From: Trichuris trichiura
Taxonomy: Eukaryota > Nematoda > Enoplea > Trichinellida > Trichuridae
Reading direction: 5' to 3'
NCBI GenBank assembly: GCA_037903355.1
Contig: JBAJFE010000011.1
Location: forward strand, 1 to 64,000
DNA: 64,000 nucleotides
The translations under genes and the position numbers were made by a program. Under the pieces are notes generated by a model. That model was given only the letters and a program-made list of their open reading frames with translations, was not told the DNA's origin and made no database searches. Position 1 is the stretch's first letter; each line of letters starts with the position of its first letter. Shown one piece after another: positions 12,247 through 24,819 of the stretch.

Positions 12247-12486
12247 CTCTGTTTTGAGCAGTCGTCCTTTCCTTCTCTTTCGTCTTCTTTTTTGGTCGAT
12301 TAGACGATTGGCTGTCCGGAAAATTTTTTCTCCTCGATCCTTTTCGCGAATCTCCAATGCTCCTCTCGGTTTGAAATTGTCGTCCCCTTTTGAGCTGTCG
12401 TCCTTTGCTTTTTCTCGTCCACTTCCTTGGTCGACTTTACGATCTTGACAGTTTTCTCTGCTCGATCCTTTTCACGAATTTCCAAT
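12247..12486. repeat. Degenerate 128-bp tandem duplication
   Basis: Two pyrimidine-rich copies share GTCGTCCTTT, TTGGTCGA and CGATCCTTTTC(G/A)CGAAT. The last of these lies at 12335 and again at 12463. They are diverged by substitutions and small indels. It is non-coding as far as I can tell. Confidence 0.75.
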
Positions 12487-14800
12487 GGTCATCATCGAAT
12501 CTCTAAAAGTAGAAAAAAATGAACGATGTTTAAGACTAAAAGACTCACCATCTTTCATTGCAACATTGAACTGGTTTGTCCATCATTTCCATATGGCACC
12601 GTCATCCTGTCGTCCTGTCCAGCGACTGGTCTTTTCCAAATGGATCCTCCAACCGGCAGCATTTACCACTGGAATGAACGAGCAGCGATCAGCAGTAGTC
12701 GCATAGGAGCAACTGCTCTGCAAGTCGGAACGAGCGAACACTGATTTTGAGCGTCTAGGTCTCGGCCACAATACTTTAGTGGTATGCAAATCACTGATTG
12801 ACCTGATAAAAGGTCGTTTCAATAACCCACTTACTATTGACACATTGCTTGTAAGTATAGAATTTTATCGTTTCAGCGTATAAGAGGTTAAGCTACATCT
12901 TACAAGTGCAAACATTAGCACTGACTACTATACGATTAAAGCAAACAAATGCTCAAACAATTTCTTCCCTCTGGCTGATATAATGAACTGATAACCTATT
13001 TCGTTGACCTTGAAGAACGATCGTATTTACTCAGTTAGAATGATATTTACTCTGATTGTATAAACATTGGGAGCAAAGAACGTTTTGAAATATGATTATT
13101 CCTTTAAAAAGATATGATTTTAACGAATTCATAAATGCTTAGTCTGATAACGTTCACTTAAAAGTTGCCTAATTTCTTCAGTAAGCGATAGGAAAAGGAA
13201 AAGAAGAATAAGTTTATCGAGAAAAAGAAAAAATAATACTCTTTTCCGTCAATTAGAATCTACAGTATTTCAAATTTACTCTGAAAAAGTGTGATGAACA
13301 GAGAGACTGACTGCAGTGCATACAGCATTTTACAACCTTAAAATCCATGGCAACTGATAAAAGAACTGAAAGAGGCTTTGTTCTTAAAACAAATTTACTT
13401 TTTGATGTTCCGTCTTTAATGGGGAACTAAATTACTGGTTTTCACGGGCGTATCCGTTTTCATGTTGGGTATACTTCACTTATTATCCTTAGGAATTTGA
13501 ATGACAAACTTGCGGTAGATTTCGTGAACGGTCGGTTTCATGGGCAACTATCAATCGTCATTGAAAAAGAAAAATAAATTTAGGCTGGTTTTCCGGGCAA
13601 ACTACATAACACATGAAAAACTTCCAAATAACTGCGTGCATTACTCCATTATTGTACTATTCAAAAAGATACGACGTATTGTTTTCTCATCTTTTCTTAC
13701 CAAGTAGAGCTTTCAGGGCGGATTGTTGCTCGCCATCAACGCTGATTCAAAGGACCTTCGACATGGTGCGATAAACCTTAAATCTCAACTTAATAAGAAA
13801 ATATTAGGAACAATAATTACATCTCCGAATATAGGCTGTGCTTTTACATAAACGTTATGTTCACAATAAAATAGAATCACGGTTCAAGGGTTTTTATCGT
13901 AAAGGATTTATATTCACAGCTATCCATTGTAGGTGGGAATTAACTGGTGAAAGTTTGTTGAAATGTCAATTATTTTCCAGTTTCTGATTTGGCCATCGTT
14001 TAAACTCTGGTTAAAGCCGTTAAAGTTTGTAGGTAGTGTGGTGTGCTCTATGTTGGCACAAAATTGTCTTCGATAATTTTTTCTTCCTTCTTTCTCTTCC
14101 CCTTTGTTCGAATTTTTCTACCTTATTCCTTTCCTTCTTCTTTAATAGTCCTTCGTCGTTTCTTTTCTTCTTTCTCATCTTTTTCTTGGTGCCTTCTATG
14201 CTTCCTTTCCGTCTTTTATATCATCCTGCTTTCTACGGCTTTCCTGTTCCATCGCTTTATTCTTGTCCGCTTGCCACTATGAATTGTATTCATTTGCGTT
14301 TCTTTCATTATTCTTTTGTTCTTTCTTTACCTCAATTTTACTGTATTCTTAAATATTCGAGCAAACAACACAGTTGTTCGCTTTATCTGTTTGCTTCTCT
14401 ACTCATACCTTTTATACACCGGCAACTTCAACCTGTTTAAAGAGAGCTTAAACGACGAGCACTTTTGAAACTGGAAAACAATTCGCAATACCCACTTTTC
14501 TGAAAACATTTACTTTAAATCTAAAACTGAAAGAAATCTATCATTCTCTTCTATAATTAATTCACGTCATACCGTTTACGTGCGTTACTTTTCACGTTTA
14601 GCTGCAAATACATAAAAATATCCCGACGACGACGAAATAGCCTTTCAAGTCAGACTGACTCGCCTTCCTTTCACGCAAATCTCACATTCAGCTGCAGTCA
14701 ACATACACCTTTTTTTCCAAATGAAACAAATTTACGCACAGTTAAAATATGACGTCTCAGTTTGACGTGCCTTCTTTTGACGCAAAAGTGAAAAGACGTC
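12487..14800. other. Non-coding stretch, partly pyrimidine-rich
   Basis: No supportable gene. The region 14080-14420 is strongly pyrimidine-rich on the plus strand, which creates a 134-residue Phe/Ser/Leu-rich frame (14036-14440) that looks compositional rather than coding. Confidence 0.4.
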
Positions 14801-17800
14801 ACGTGTCTGTTTGGCGCACGTTTTTCTGACACGATACCGTTTCTCGCGGCTTCCCGAAGCCCCCTCGCAGACAAAGAACTTGTCCACGCGCTCCGGAGGC
14901 TTCATCAGTATTTTTGAAATTAGTGGTACCTGCTTTTTCTTTACCTACTGTACCATGTATCCAAAAACTAGCATTTTATCACATTTCGAGCTGTCCGTTG
15001 CTCGTATGAGCACTGAAAAATCGGAATGACACTAACCGTAAGTATAGGGGCACTATATCAGCTAGTTAAAAGTTCTCGCATGCGCCCCTCAGAATATACA
15101 AGTGCGGCTCCATTGAAACACCACAATCAAGACAATCTGCAGATTCCAAAGCTGCATAGTGGGCCAGCACAGCCATCTGCGTTAAGGAATACGATTGTGC
15201 CCGCAACTTTCCATTTCGTTTCGGATGAAGTGATGGCGCAAAAATCTGCTTCGTCGTCGCTCAGCCTTTCCTTATCTTTTTCGCAGACGCGTTTCGGCGC
15301 GTCTGTAGCCGCCTCAAAAATAAAACCGTTCTCCTGCGAGAGCTAGACAGTTAGTGACTATTTTTGAAAATACTAATCCCTTCTTATCTTTAACCTACTG
15401 TACGAAGAATGTAAAAACAGAATTTTTTCATATCTACAGCATCCCGTAGCCCAAACGATCTTGGAAAAGTCCGAACTATGCTCTCTATAAGTATGGGGCT
15501 ATGATATCAGCTACTTCAACTACTTTGTCCGTGCGCGCCCAGGCTACACAAGAGTGGTTTTGGTCGAACACCGCCACAACTAAAATCTATAGCTTTCAGA
15601 AGCCAGAATAATGCAGGAATACGTTTATGCGGGCTGCGTTAGGTATGGATTCAAATGAAGTCATCGCGCAGAAAAACGGGCTCATTATAGTTCTGCGTTT
15701 CCGTTCCCATAACAGAGAACTGGTACTACGCTACTGAAGCGCCATCGCACACAAAAAACTAGTCGGCGCGCAGAGGAAGGCTTAAGAGTACTTTTGAAAA
15801 ATATTTTACCTGCTTTTCGTTCACCTACTGTATGAAGAACGTATAATTTCTCTTATTTCTAGCCTCCCGTGGCTCGAAAAATCCGAGTGCTGCCCTGCAT
15901 CAGTATAAGAACATAATACTCGCTACGTAAAGTTCTTCGTCCATGCGCGACAAGTGTATAGAAGAGCGCCTTTTGTCGATCACCGCGACAAACGAAACTT
16001 ACAGCTTCCAAAGTCTCTATCCGGCCCAGAGCATCAATCTAACAGCAAGGACGATGCACCGAACACGTTTTTGAACACTCCTTTCGATTTCGTTTCAAAT
16101 AAGCCATCGCGCAGAAAAACAGGCTCCCTATCGGTCCGCGTATCAAATCCCACTCCGCAAGAAAACTAAAGCGCTACTACAGCCCTATCGCTCACAAAAA
16201 ACTTTTCCGGCGCGCATGCGACGGCTAATTAGTATGTTGAAAATACTGGTACCTGCTTTTCGTTCATCAACTGTACACCACATGTAAAAAGAGAAGTTTT
16301 TCATATTTCCGGTTTTCCGTTGCACAGACGAGCTCCGAAAAACAAGAATATGGCTCTGCGTAGATATACAAGCATAATATTCGGCAGTAAAACTACTTCA
16401 TTAACGTGCCCACAGGGCATAGAAGAACGACTTCAGTCAAACACTGTCATCAGGAGGTCTAACAGCTTCTAAAATTCGTACGCGACTCAACATAGCTGTA
16501 TAAAAGCTAGTACGGTGCAAGATTTGGTTTCTACCGCCACTTTCCATTTCTGCTCGGATGATGGGATCACGAGCAAAAACAGGATGAGTTCCGGTGTTCA
16601 GTGCTCCTGCTCCCACCCGGGAGGAGCATCAAAACGGTTCTACGGTTCTTTCACGGACGAAGGAGGTATCCGGCGCGCAGCGGACAGCCTGCGAGTATTG
16701 TTGAAAATATCGGTACCTGCGTTTCGTTCACCTACTGTACGAAGAATGCAAAAAAAGAACTATCTCTTATTTTCGGCCGCGGATTGTCCAAACGAGCGAC
16801 GAAAAATTTCAACATTGCTCTCCATAAGTATAGCGGCGTAATATTTGCTAGCTAAAGTATTTCCTCCATGAGCGCTGAATGTATAGAAGAGCGGCTTCCG
16901 TCGAACACAGCCAGGAGAACAAACAAAACTTATACCTTCCAAAGTTCTTACGCTACCCAACGTAGCTATTAAAAAAAGGAATGATGCAGGAATACTTTTC
17001 TGCCCGCTGCTCTCTGTTTGGTTTCAAATGAAACCATCGCGCAGAAAAACAGCCTCGTTATCGGCTGGCACTTCCGTTCCCATTCCGCAGGATCATTACA
17101 GGTCCACTGTAGCCGTCTCGCCGACAAAAGATTTCTCCAACGCGCAGGGGACGGCCTGTGAGTATTTTCGAAACTACCGCTACCTGCTTTTCGTTCAGCT
17201 ACTGTACGAAAAATGTAAAAAGAGAAGTTTTTCATATTTTCGGCTTTCCGTTCCTTGCTCGACCTCTGAAAACTAGGAATTTGGCTCTGCGTAGCTATAG
17301 GCGCATACTATTCGCCAGTTAAACTACGTCTTCTAGGTGCCTCCAGGCTTTAGAAGAGCAACTTTAGACGATCACGGCTATCAACAGATATAATGGCGTC
17401 GAGGACTCGTACGGAAACCAACACAGCTGTCTAAAACTAGAACATTGTAGGATTATGCTTCTGGCGCTACTTTCCATATCGCATCGAAAGGGAAAGCGAT
17501 CGCTCTGAAAAGCAGGCCGCTCTCGCTGGGCCTTTCGTTTCCCATTCAGGAGAAACATTTTAGCTCTCCTGTAGCCGTCTCGGAGATAAAGTACTTCTCC
17601 GCGCGCGTCGGACGGCTGGCGATTATTTTTGAAAATATCTCTACCTGCTTTTCCTTCAATTACTGTATGAAGAATAAAAAAAGATAAGTTTTTCATATTT
17701 CCAGCCTCTCATTGCTCAAACGATCCACGAAAAATCCGAATCTTGCTCTCCATAAGCACAGGAACATAATACTCGCTAAGTAAACTACTTCGTCCCTGCG

Positions 17801-17860
17801 CGCCCAAGGCTTACAAGAACGGTTTTCGCAGAACAGCGCCACAAGCCAAACCTATAACTT
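14800..17860. repeat. Degenerate satellite, about seven 450-bp units
   Basis: A conserved anchor, CCTGCTTTTCGTTCACCTACTGTA, recurs near 14943, 15393, 15823, 16266, 16730, 17197 and 17658, giving spacings of 430-467 bp. Around it other blocks recur in the same order: TTTGAAAATA upstream, then ATGTAAAAAGAGAAGTTTTTC, CTCC(G)TAAGTATAG, a CGCGCAGAAAAAC block and a GC-rich CGGCGCGCAGNGGACGGC block. Units are diverged and share no open frame. I saw no encoded RNA or protein. It could be heterochromatic satellite DNA. Confidence 0.85.
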
Positions 17861-17870
17861 GATGACGCTA

Positions 17871-18200
17871 GCCCATTCCGACGTAGGGATATTTTGACTT
17901 CGTGTCAAGATGAACTCCGGAGAAAGTTTGACACAAGCCTCGTTTTGCCACAGGAACAGTTTGACGCGGAGATGCTTCGCGTCAAAGTGTACCACGCTAA
18001 ATATTTGACGCGCAACTTATTTCAAGCGAGCCCATTTTAACGCAGGGATATTTTGACCTCGCCTGTAGAGGGACCCCCGCCAAAAGTTTGACGCCAGCTT
18101 TGTTTTGACAACTGATCATTTTGACGCGCAGATAAGCTTCGTGTCAAGGTTTACGCTGCAAAAAGTTTGAGGTCGCCTCGTTTTGATGCGAAATCACCTT
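17871..18200. repeat. TTTGACGC-rich repeat region
   Basis: GCCCATTCCGACGTAGGGAT at 17871 recurs as GCCCATTTTAACGCAGGGAT at 18031, a period of 160 bp. Within and around the copies the word TTTGACGC (or TTTTGAC) appears many times. Similar words occur at 14757-14790, just before the 450-bp array, so this material brackets the array on both sides. Confidence 0.65.
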
Positions 18201-18500
18201 TGCAGCGAAATTTCATGGCTTCGCGTCCCAATGGTTTTAGATTTAGTTTGGCGGAAGCTTACTTTAACGTGAGAACAGCTTTGCGCTGAGATTTTGTATC
18301 TCCACTGAAAGTTGAGCGCACGTATCCAATTGCATTGGTCGGGATGAAATTTTTCATTCAGTTTGTCTCAATGCTACCTTGGCGCAGGAAGGAGTCACGA
18401 TGAAGTTGTCTGACTTCTCGGTAAATGCGTCGTAACTTGTAAGGAATTCGTATGTTTCCATTATAGAGTATTACAAAGGTAGCGACCTTTCATTAAAACG

Positions 18501-18631
18501 TTTTTCAGAGCTTTGTGCTCTACTCTTCGTTCGTGTTCAGCGATACTGATGACAGAAAGTCACCCTGTTGCAATCATTTCTATCATCACTGTCGCTGAAG
18601 ACAGACGAGTAAGCTTGAAAGCCCAGAAAAG
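18501..18631. mobile_element. Foldback with AGAGCTTT arms
   Basis: The left arm (18501-18558), TTTTTCAGAGCTTTG through CAGCGATACTGATGACAG, pairs with the right arm (18578-18631) across a spacer of about 20 bp. The arm sequence resembles the central part of the foldback copies at 3381 and 3936. A hydrophobic minus-strand frame runs across the right arm but is not convincing. Confidence 0.65.
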
Positions 18632-18990
18632 AAAACTAATAAAACGAATGCCACCGGAAGGAAACGCCGCCATAGCCAACGTGTGCGCCTAAGTATTCTA
18701 CTTTGCGCTATTCAAGGAAGAGTAGTACTTCTTCAGCAACTAAACACATAAGTACAACAAGAAGAATAACTTTACCATGAAGACAAAAAATCAGAACAGT
18801 TTTCGGCTAATAATAGTAAGCTAGGTTAGTTCCCAACAGCAATGAAGAAATCTCACTTATTTTGCGCTAAAGAGGGGAATTGTGCCCTCTTGAAAACTTC
18901 GCTTCATGAAAGTTTCTACGGAATCGAGATTCCGTACTTCAATTACGCAATAAGTACTTACACTGTTACAGTTGTTCTATAGAGAGTTAC

Positions 18991-20768
18991 CGATCAGCCC
19001 GACGAAAAAATAAACCACGAAATTGCAATCTGTTAGACGAAGAAAAGAAAAAATTACAATCTTTTTACAAGGTACGATAAGTTTAAAATCTTTAAACAAA
19101 ACATAGCCAAACTCGGCGACATTCATGAAAGTTAGAACGAGAACTATCGTAAAAACAATTCCACGAGCCTTTTCAGCTGAAACGTTACGCAACAACTTAG
19201 CAATGGTCGAAAGACGGAGTATTAACTACTACGAGACTACTACCTAAATAATTTCGTACGAAACCTTGGATGACGCACAGCATTTATCAATGTCAATCTT
19301 ACCTTGATACGAAATGGGACAGCTTGCGTTGAATTACAGATTCTTCGTCTATATGCACCGCGACTAATATCAAATACCGATAAGAAAAGTACGCAGGTTC
19401 AGCTATGGCCAACCTGATCACATTTTGAGATTTAAAAATATTTAACGTAGCAAAGTTGAGGATTCATTTAGCTGCAAAACTGTTATTTCATGTTTTCATC
19501 GACTGCTCACTCATCAGCTTTCTCACCAACATTCAAGAAGCGATTCCATATTTTTTTCATCCTACGACTTGTTCAATTCTTGGTATCCCTTCCGCGTGAA
19601 CAGTGCCTGAACACTACAGAACTCTTACTAAGCTGTATAGTTTCGCCATTCCACTCATACAGGAGAACGACAGTCACCTTTACGGCTTTAAACGTACACA
19701 AACGTTACGCTGTTTTTCTTTTCAGCTTGATCTGAATGTTGCAACACTTAAAAGTAGCTTTAAGCTGACGGTTGCAGGTTTGTTTTCGCCCCGAAAGCTA
19801 TGCAGGTAACTTGGACGGAGTTATAAAACAAAAAATCGACAAAGACTAAAAAGAGAAAAAAAGTAGTGTCGTCGTCGTAATAGTGATTTCGGAAAATATT
19901 CATCCATAGGCGACGCGTCCATTTTTTTAGTCTTCCACGCAATGAGAGTTTAGTAAGTGCACTGTAGTGTCAAATAGTACTGCTAAACAGGTAACGCTGT
20001 TCCCTACAAATAACATCTGACCAATTCGATCAGGCCCACAAACGTTGCTATCAACAGGTTCATATCAAGGTTCCAACTCTGTCTAATACGAAAGATGCAG
20101 AATATCAAAGCATCCAGTACCAATTTGAGGCAATCGAAAAATGACCACTCCTGGTGAAGGCGTATTTAAAAACTCTTCAATATCCATAATGCATAATTTC
20201 AAACAATGGCTGCTACAGAGGTGCACTTCGAAATACTTTCGAGTATTGCGTCTTTCGTGAATGCTATAGTGGTTTCAAGTGTCATTTCTTGTAACAGAGA
20301 TGTCGAGGTGTACATTTAAGTTCTGTTAAACTGTTGATACATGCCGGTATGGACTATATAATCAACATCTATACTGTAATGGGCAAAAACAAACTTCATT
20401 TCTTTAATAGGAATAATTGGTCTCTCGTTGCTTTCGAAGCATTCTGCAAAAGACAAAGCTGAACAACAGAAATCGCAGCAGCCTTAATGCCGCACAACTC
20501 TTGCATTGTGTGAATATGATTGCATCCGATACAAGTAGCTTTGAATGTGTTAGGTTGATTAAAGAACAACTAGCAAAAAAACGTACTTAAGTAAAACAGG
20601 AGCTCGTGACTGCACTTTCAAGTTAACTCTTTCGGTTATGAGGATTCGCTTACCCTTCTCTTCTTCAGCGTGCATTGCTGGATTCCTTTCACCGATTGCT
20701 TGGTAGACACTTCTGCCAAAAAGTCGCAGAAAATAACGTACTTCAGTCATGGCAAGACTAAGTAGAAC
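18991..20768 (-). CDS. Candidate small multi-exon gene, product unknown
   Basis: Three minus-strand exons chain in phase. Exon 20654-20768 carries an ATG at 20750 and reads MTEVRYFLRLFGRSVYQAIG onward to AEEEK. Exon 19303-19363 (AVHIDEESVIQRKLSHFVSR) has a strong CAAG|gtaagatt donor. Exon 18991-19029 has a GTCTAACAG acceptor. Exon 1 has a good acceptor (GTCTCAG), and the 40-bp intron upstream of it (20769-20808) is a normal size for this genome. The two internal introns are 1.3 kb and 0.27 kb. A possible last exon (18586-18688) overlaps a foldback arm and is doubtful. No family is recognised. It could be chance in AT-rich DNA. Confidence 0.28.
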
Positions 20769-22049
20769 CTGAGACGGAAAAAATTAAAATACTACTTACA
20801 AAACCTACCGGAAAGCGTAAATCTTAATTCAAGCCTCACACCAATGGTTGGGCTTGACGTCGTATGAATAATTTGATATCCAAACATCACCTCCAACAAC
20901 CTGACTCAACATTAACATAATAAGCTGATTCACAACAATGCAAAAAGTGAACTCTTTTAAGCACCTGAACCCTTCTCTAATCCAAATTTCCACTGATGTT
21001 AGCAGGAATACAGCTCTCTTCTTCGCTAATGTAAGGACAATGCTTCCTGTTGGTAAACTACAAAGTTATCTCATACTCCATGCACTTATCGCTTTACAAA
21101 AAAGACAAGCGCTATGCAGTGGTAGGACAGATGAAGTACCTAATCCACAAGTAGTCACGCATTTACTTACCAAGAGGCGACCAAGTAGCTGAAGAATAAT
21201 AAACAGCTTAGACGGGGAACATTATGCCGCTAAGTATATGCGCAGGAGTTTAAGTGTGTTTTCACTTTTTGAACGCTCTTTTAGCTGCATGTTCTTCTAA
21301 AGACGGCATGTAGTTCAAAAGAGAAACTTAAAGCATGCCCAGATTGCCCAGCAGGATCCGCTTATGGACTAAGACTGCACTATGTCAAATCCATCTTCAC
21401 CGTACAGAAACTGCAAAGAAAACGCACTTGTCAGTAACCAGTATGATCAGAAGCTCACGACAGAAACATCTGAATGACGCTACGGCCAGAATCTTGGACG
21501 GTAACGTCATAGCTCGCCATAAGGCCTTCCAGATGTTCAATTATGCATCACTGACAATATTCCCTGCCGTGTCGGTTAATCCCTGGAAATATAAAACGTT
21601 TAAACGTCTAACAGGCAGCTTCATTGGTCACCTCTCGATCGGAAAGACAGTGAAAGAAGAATTCTTGCGGCTTCAAACCGCTTAGAAATCTTTGGCTGAC
21701 AAATCTACGATTGTGTGGAGACAGGCAAAAACGCCTGAACGATGGTAATGAACGACCGATAAAGCCTAAAGGCATCTGCCCGCTCTCCAAATTTACCTAA
21801 CCCAACATGCAAACCACTTGAAACAGACTCATTTTAAAATTTCAATAGCAAACCTAAGCTGCAAATATGTCTTACGCGTCGTACCGACGTTCTGTTGGCT
21901 TCCAGTTCGATCATTAAGGATAAAGAATTAACCAGGAAGGTTTTTCCAGACCATCAGGAAAGACGGCTCTAAACATAGGTCTTCGATTTTTAAAAGTTTG
22001 AAACGTTACAGTCAATGATTCACTTGTTAGTTTAAGTCGTTTAAAGTAC

Positions 22050-22133
22050 CAGTTTTTGTCGCATGCAACAAATACTCTATCTCCTTCATTTTTTCAGCTT
22101 GTTTGCTATACAAGCTAGCATCCCCTAACTTCT
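22050..22133 (-). CDS. Candidate internal exon
   Basis: An 84-bp open segment with acceptor CTCCTTCAG and donor ACTG|gtactt. It reads KLGDASLYSKQAEKMKEIEY, a charged, helix-prone sequence of coding character. It does not join in phase with the nearest candidate exon at 24704-24819 (the join gives a stop), so an intervening exon would be needed or the call is wrong. Confidence 0.25.
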
Positions 22134-23298
22134 CTGAAGGAGTGTCAGGAAAACTGATAACATTCAGCTTTACTCAGAACACGCTAATATTTCCACTGAG
22201 GAAATCGATGTTGCCTTAGTTTTCCACATGTCGTGCTAAAGTTTAGAGGACAGAAGTTGAGAAGTCAATTGCTTAATTTTTTGAGTAAGAAAGAGATCAG
22301 TAACATATCTTGTCAGCCACTGATCAGATCTCTGCGGTAGCGAAACTCTGACCGCACTACTTTAACAGATAGTAAACTTTATTTCTCTTAATCAGTACGG
22401 TAGGGTCAAAAGAGTTTCATCAATAAACCTGACTGCAACAGCAGCAGGTCAATACAAAAAAACTACTGAACGACTTTACGGTGAAAGTTTTTCCGTTGTT
22501 GACTCATTTCTTAAAAACGTTACATCGCATTTAACCGTTAAAGCTTTCCTTGTGTTACTTTATTAGTTCTTTTCACCGCACAAAATCTATGCTACAGCTT
22601 GCGCTCCAAAATATATGCTACGTTTTGCGAACGTGTAAAAGCAGCGTAATTCCTTTCTGGAAAAAATGTACTGTAAAAAATGTAAATTCGAAGTATAATG
22701 ATAAGCAGGTTCAACGTTAACTGACACTCCATTGTTTATTCTTTTACGGCAAGGAACCATTCAATAATCGACGTGAGAAACAAAATTTCGTAAATAAATT
22801 CTAACTACTGTGCTGGAAAAGACGTCAGATGAACATCTAACTCAGTGAACCAAGATTAATAACATTTTTATTCAATGATAAAAAGGTTAAATAATTTTGC
22901 ACATTTCAGGTAATCTTTTGTGCCTTCGTGAGGGGGATAAACTATGATGGTTGTGTATGAGTAGACCATGATCCGGACATTTTAACTATGAAAGTCAGTT
23001 TTCCTGACTGCAATACATTTCTCGTACATAATTGTTCCAGACTTCTTGTTGCTGTCCACTCACTCACAAACATCATTTAACCTGCCAACGACGGGATAAG
23101 AACTTTTGCTGTCTTAAAAATTACTTAGTCGTGATAGATCATCGCATATTACCAATTGCGCTTCACAAATAAAGTAGACAATAAGTAAATTGGGAACAAG
23201 CTATAAAAGCTAACCCAAACTAATATTCTAATAATTTCATTATCGATCAATCAGACTACCTGTTGCAGGCAATACTTTGAATAATCGAGTCTCTACCC

Positions 23299-24249
23299 CA
23301 GTGTTTCCCAATCTTTTTGGAGCCAGGGCCCCCTTTCGAGACCTTCAACATGCCGAGGCCCCCCGTCATCCTCCCAAACATAATTCTCCAGCTTCTGTTA
23401 TCCTCAGGTGCACCTGCTGTGGTTACGTTGTTGTGAATTTGTACAAGTAGTTCAACACCTGAAACAGGTTGCAGAATGTAGAATTGACTTCACTGCCTAA
23501 CGCGTATGACAAAGCAAAAACAGTTCGTCATTAAAAACCTTATTAACCTGCGGATCTTGTCAGCCGCAAGTAGGACCCCATGGTTTGCGCTGTGAAAGTT
23601 CAGTGTGCGATCAATGGCTGGAAAACCTGGCGATGCGAAGTCAACGCTGAATTTCTTTTCTACACTAGAGCGAAATGGTTAGTAAGGAAGCCGGCTGCCA
23701 TATACGGCGAAAGCTCCTTAACGATATTCGAAACCGTTAACGCTTTTAATTCTTTAGTTGGCACTGAAGGCGTTCTTTTCGTATTGCTGGACATAAGCCG
23801 GCTAATTGGAGATCAGGGAGCCTTCAGAATACACGTGCCTCACTGGGATTCCTCCTCCTCAATTTTTTGGGCTGTTAGCAATCGTAGCGCAATAGGCAAG
23901 TCAGGCTGCGATGCTGTTCTCAGGGCTGCGCAACACTGAATCTAAATTCAATATTTCCTCGGTGAAAGACGACAGTCGCTGATATTACCTCAGTGTGACG
24001 ACTGGGTATGGTGCAGTGCTACTAATTTATCTACGTCCGGCTCGATAGTCGTCAGGAGTAATCTCAGGTCGCCTCGCCTCACTATCCTGAACGGCAGATT
24101 GCTCTCGTCCTGCGGCATCGACTACCAGGGATCCCCTGAGGCCCCCCTAAGTTCCCAGGGACCCCCTAAACCCCCAGTTCTTCCCAGGGCCCTCTTCAAG
24201 TTTTCCAGAGCCCTCAGGGGGCCCCTGGGACCCTATTTGGGAATCACTG
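23299..24249. mobile_element. Non-autonomous hAT-like transposon
   Basis: It begins CAGTGTTTCCCAA and ends with the inverted complement TTGGGAATCACTG, a terminal inverted repeat matching at 12 of 13 positions and of hAT type. Flanking 8-bp duplications are CTCTACCC (23291-23298) and TTCTACCC (24250-24257), one mismatch, which is the hAT target length. Subterminal regions are GC-rich with repeated GGGGCCCC-type runs in opposite orientation. At 951 bp it is far too short for a transposase. It contains an ATG-initiated frame (23580-23939, 119 residues) with no recognisable transposase or zinc-finger motif. Confidence 0.88.
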
Positions 24250-24703
24250 TTCTACCCTATGCGGCATGATAAAAAATTTCAAATGAAGAATTAAAGCACG
24301 GAATACCTGTTCAGATCTCCTTTTCCCCATTTGGAAAATTCAGCATGTTTCTTACAGCCGATTTACCGCAGCTATCTAATGGGCTGATCACTTTTTTCAT
24401 TTACTGTTTGCCTAAATATAACCGTTTGAGTTGAGTAATGAAGAATGGTGGCGACAACAAACTTTTTTGGTCAGAATAATTTCATGAACACCTAATATGC
24501 AAAGCCATGAAGTCGCAGGTAAGTAGTGAACAGGCGAGAAAAGCAAGAAAGAAATCGGCAAGCCATTTCCGGCCCAAAGAGCTGAAAAAAATGAAAATCG
24601 AATCCTCAATTCAACCAGTCGGCCGAATACAATCTCATAAACTGTTGTTCTAACCGCACGGAAGCAAAAAAAATGCAAAAATTTTTACTTCGCCTATGCA
24701 TAC

Positions 24704-24819
24704 AGAACACACGGTCGCACCAAATGAATTTGTAGCCAGAAACGACGCCGCCAAAATGTTCACTGCTTGACCAAAGCAAAAGCATATCATCGTCGAGCTT
24801 ATCTTTTTTCATTTTCTCG
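24704..24819 (-). CDS. Candidate internal exon
   Basis: 116 bp with a very good acceptor (TATCTTTCAG) and a GT donor (TTCT|gtatgc). The open reading is EKMKKDKLDDDMLLLWSSSE and continues with Gly, Val and aromatic residues to CDRVF. The composition looks like protein. The product is unknown. Confidence 0.3.

Noticed and set aside
14036..14440. 134-residue hydrophobic open frame
   Set aside because: It comes from a pyrimidine-rich tract giving Phe, Ser and Leu; there is no splice or start context, and a second overlapping frame is open for the same reason.
15026..17696. Several 70-110-residue frames inside the 450-bp array
   Set aside because: They fall at different places and in different frames relative to the repeat unit, and no frame is shared between units.
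18586..18688. Last exon for the candidate minus-strand gene, encoding a membrane helix
   Set aside because: It joins in phase but overlaps the arm of an inverted repeat, so its open frame is probably fortuitous.
21173..21190. 18-bp micro-exon on the minus strand
   Set aside because: It has a good acceptor and a good donor, but such a short segment carries no coding signal that could distinguish it from chance.
23580..23939. 119-residue frame as a hAT transposase fragment
   Set aside because: It shows no catalytic or zinc-finger motif that I recognise, so I left it as part of the non-autonomous element.
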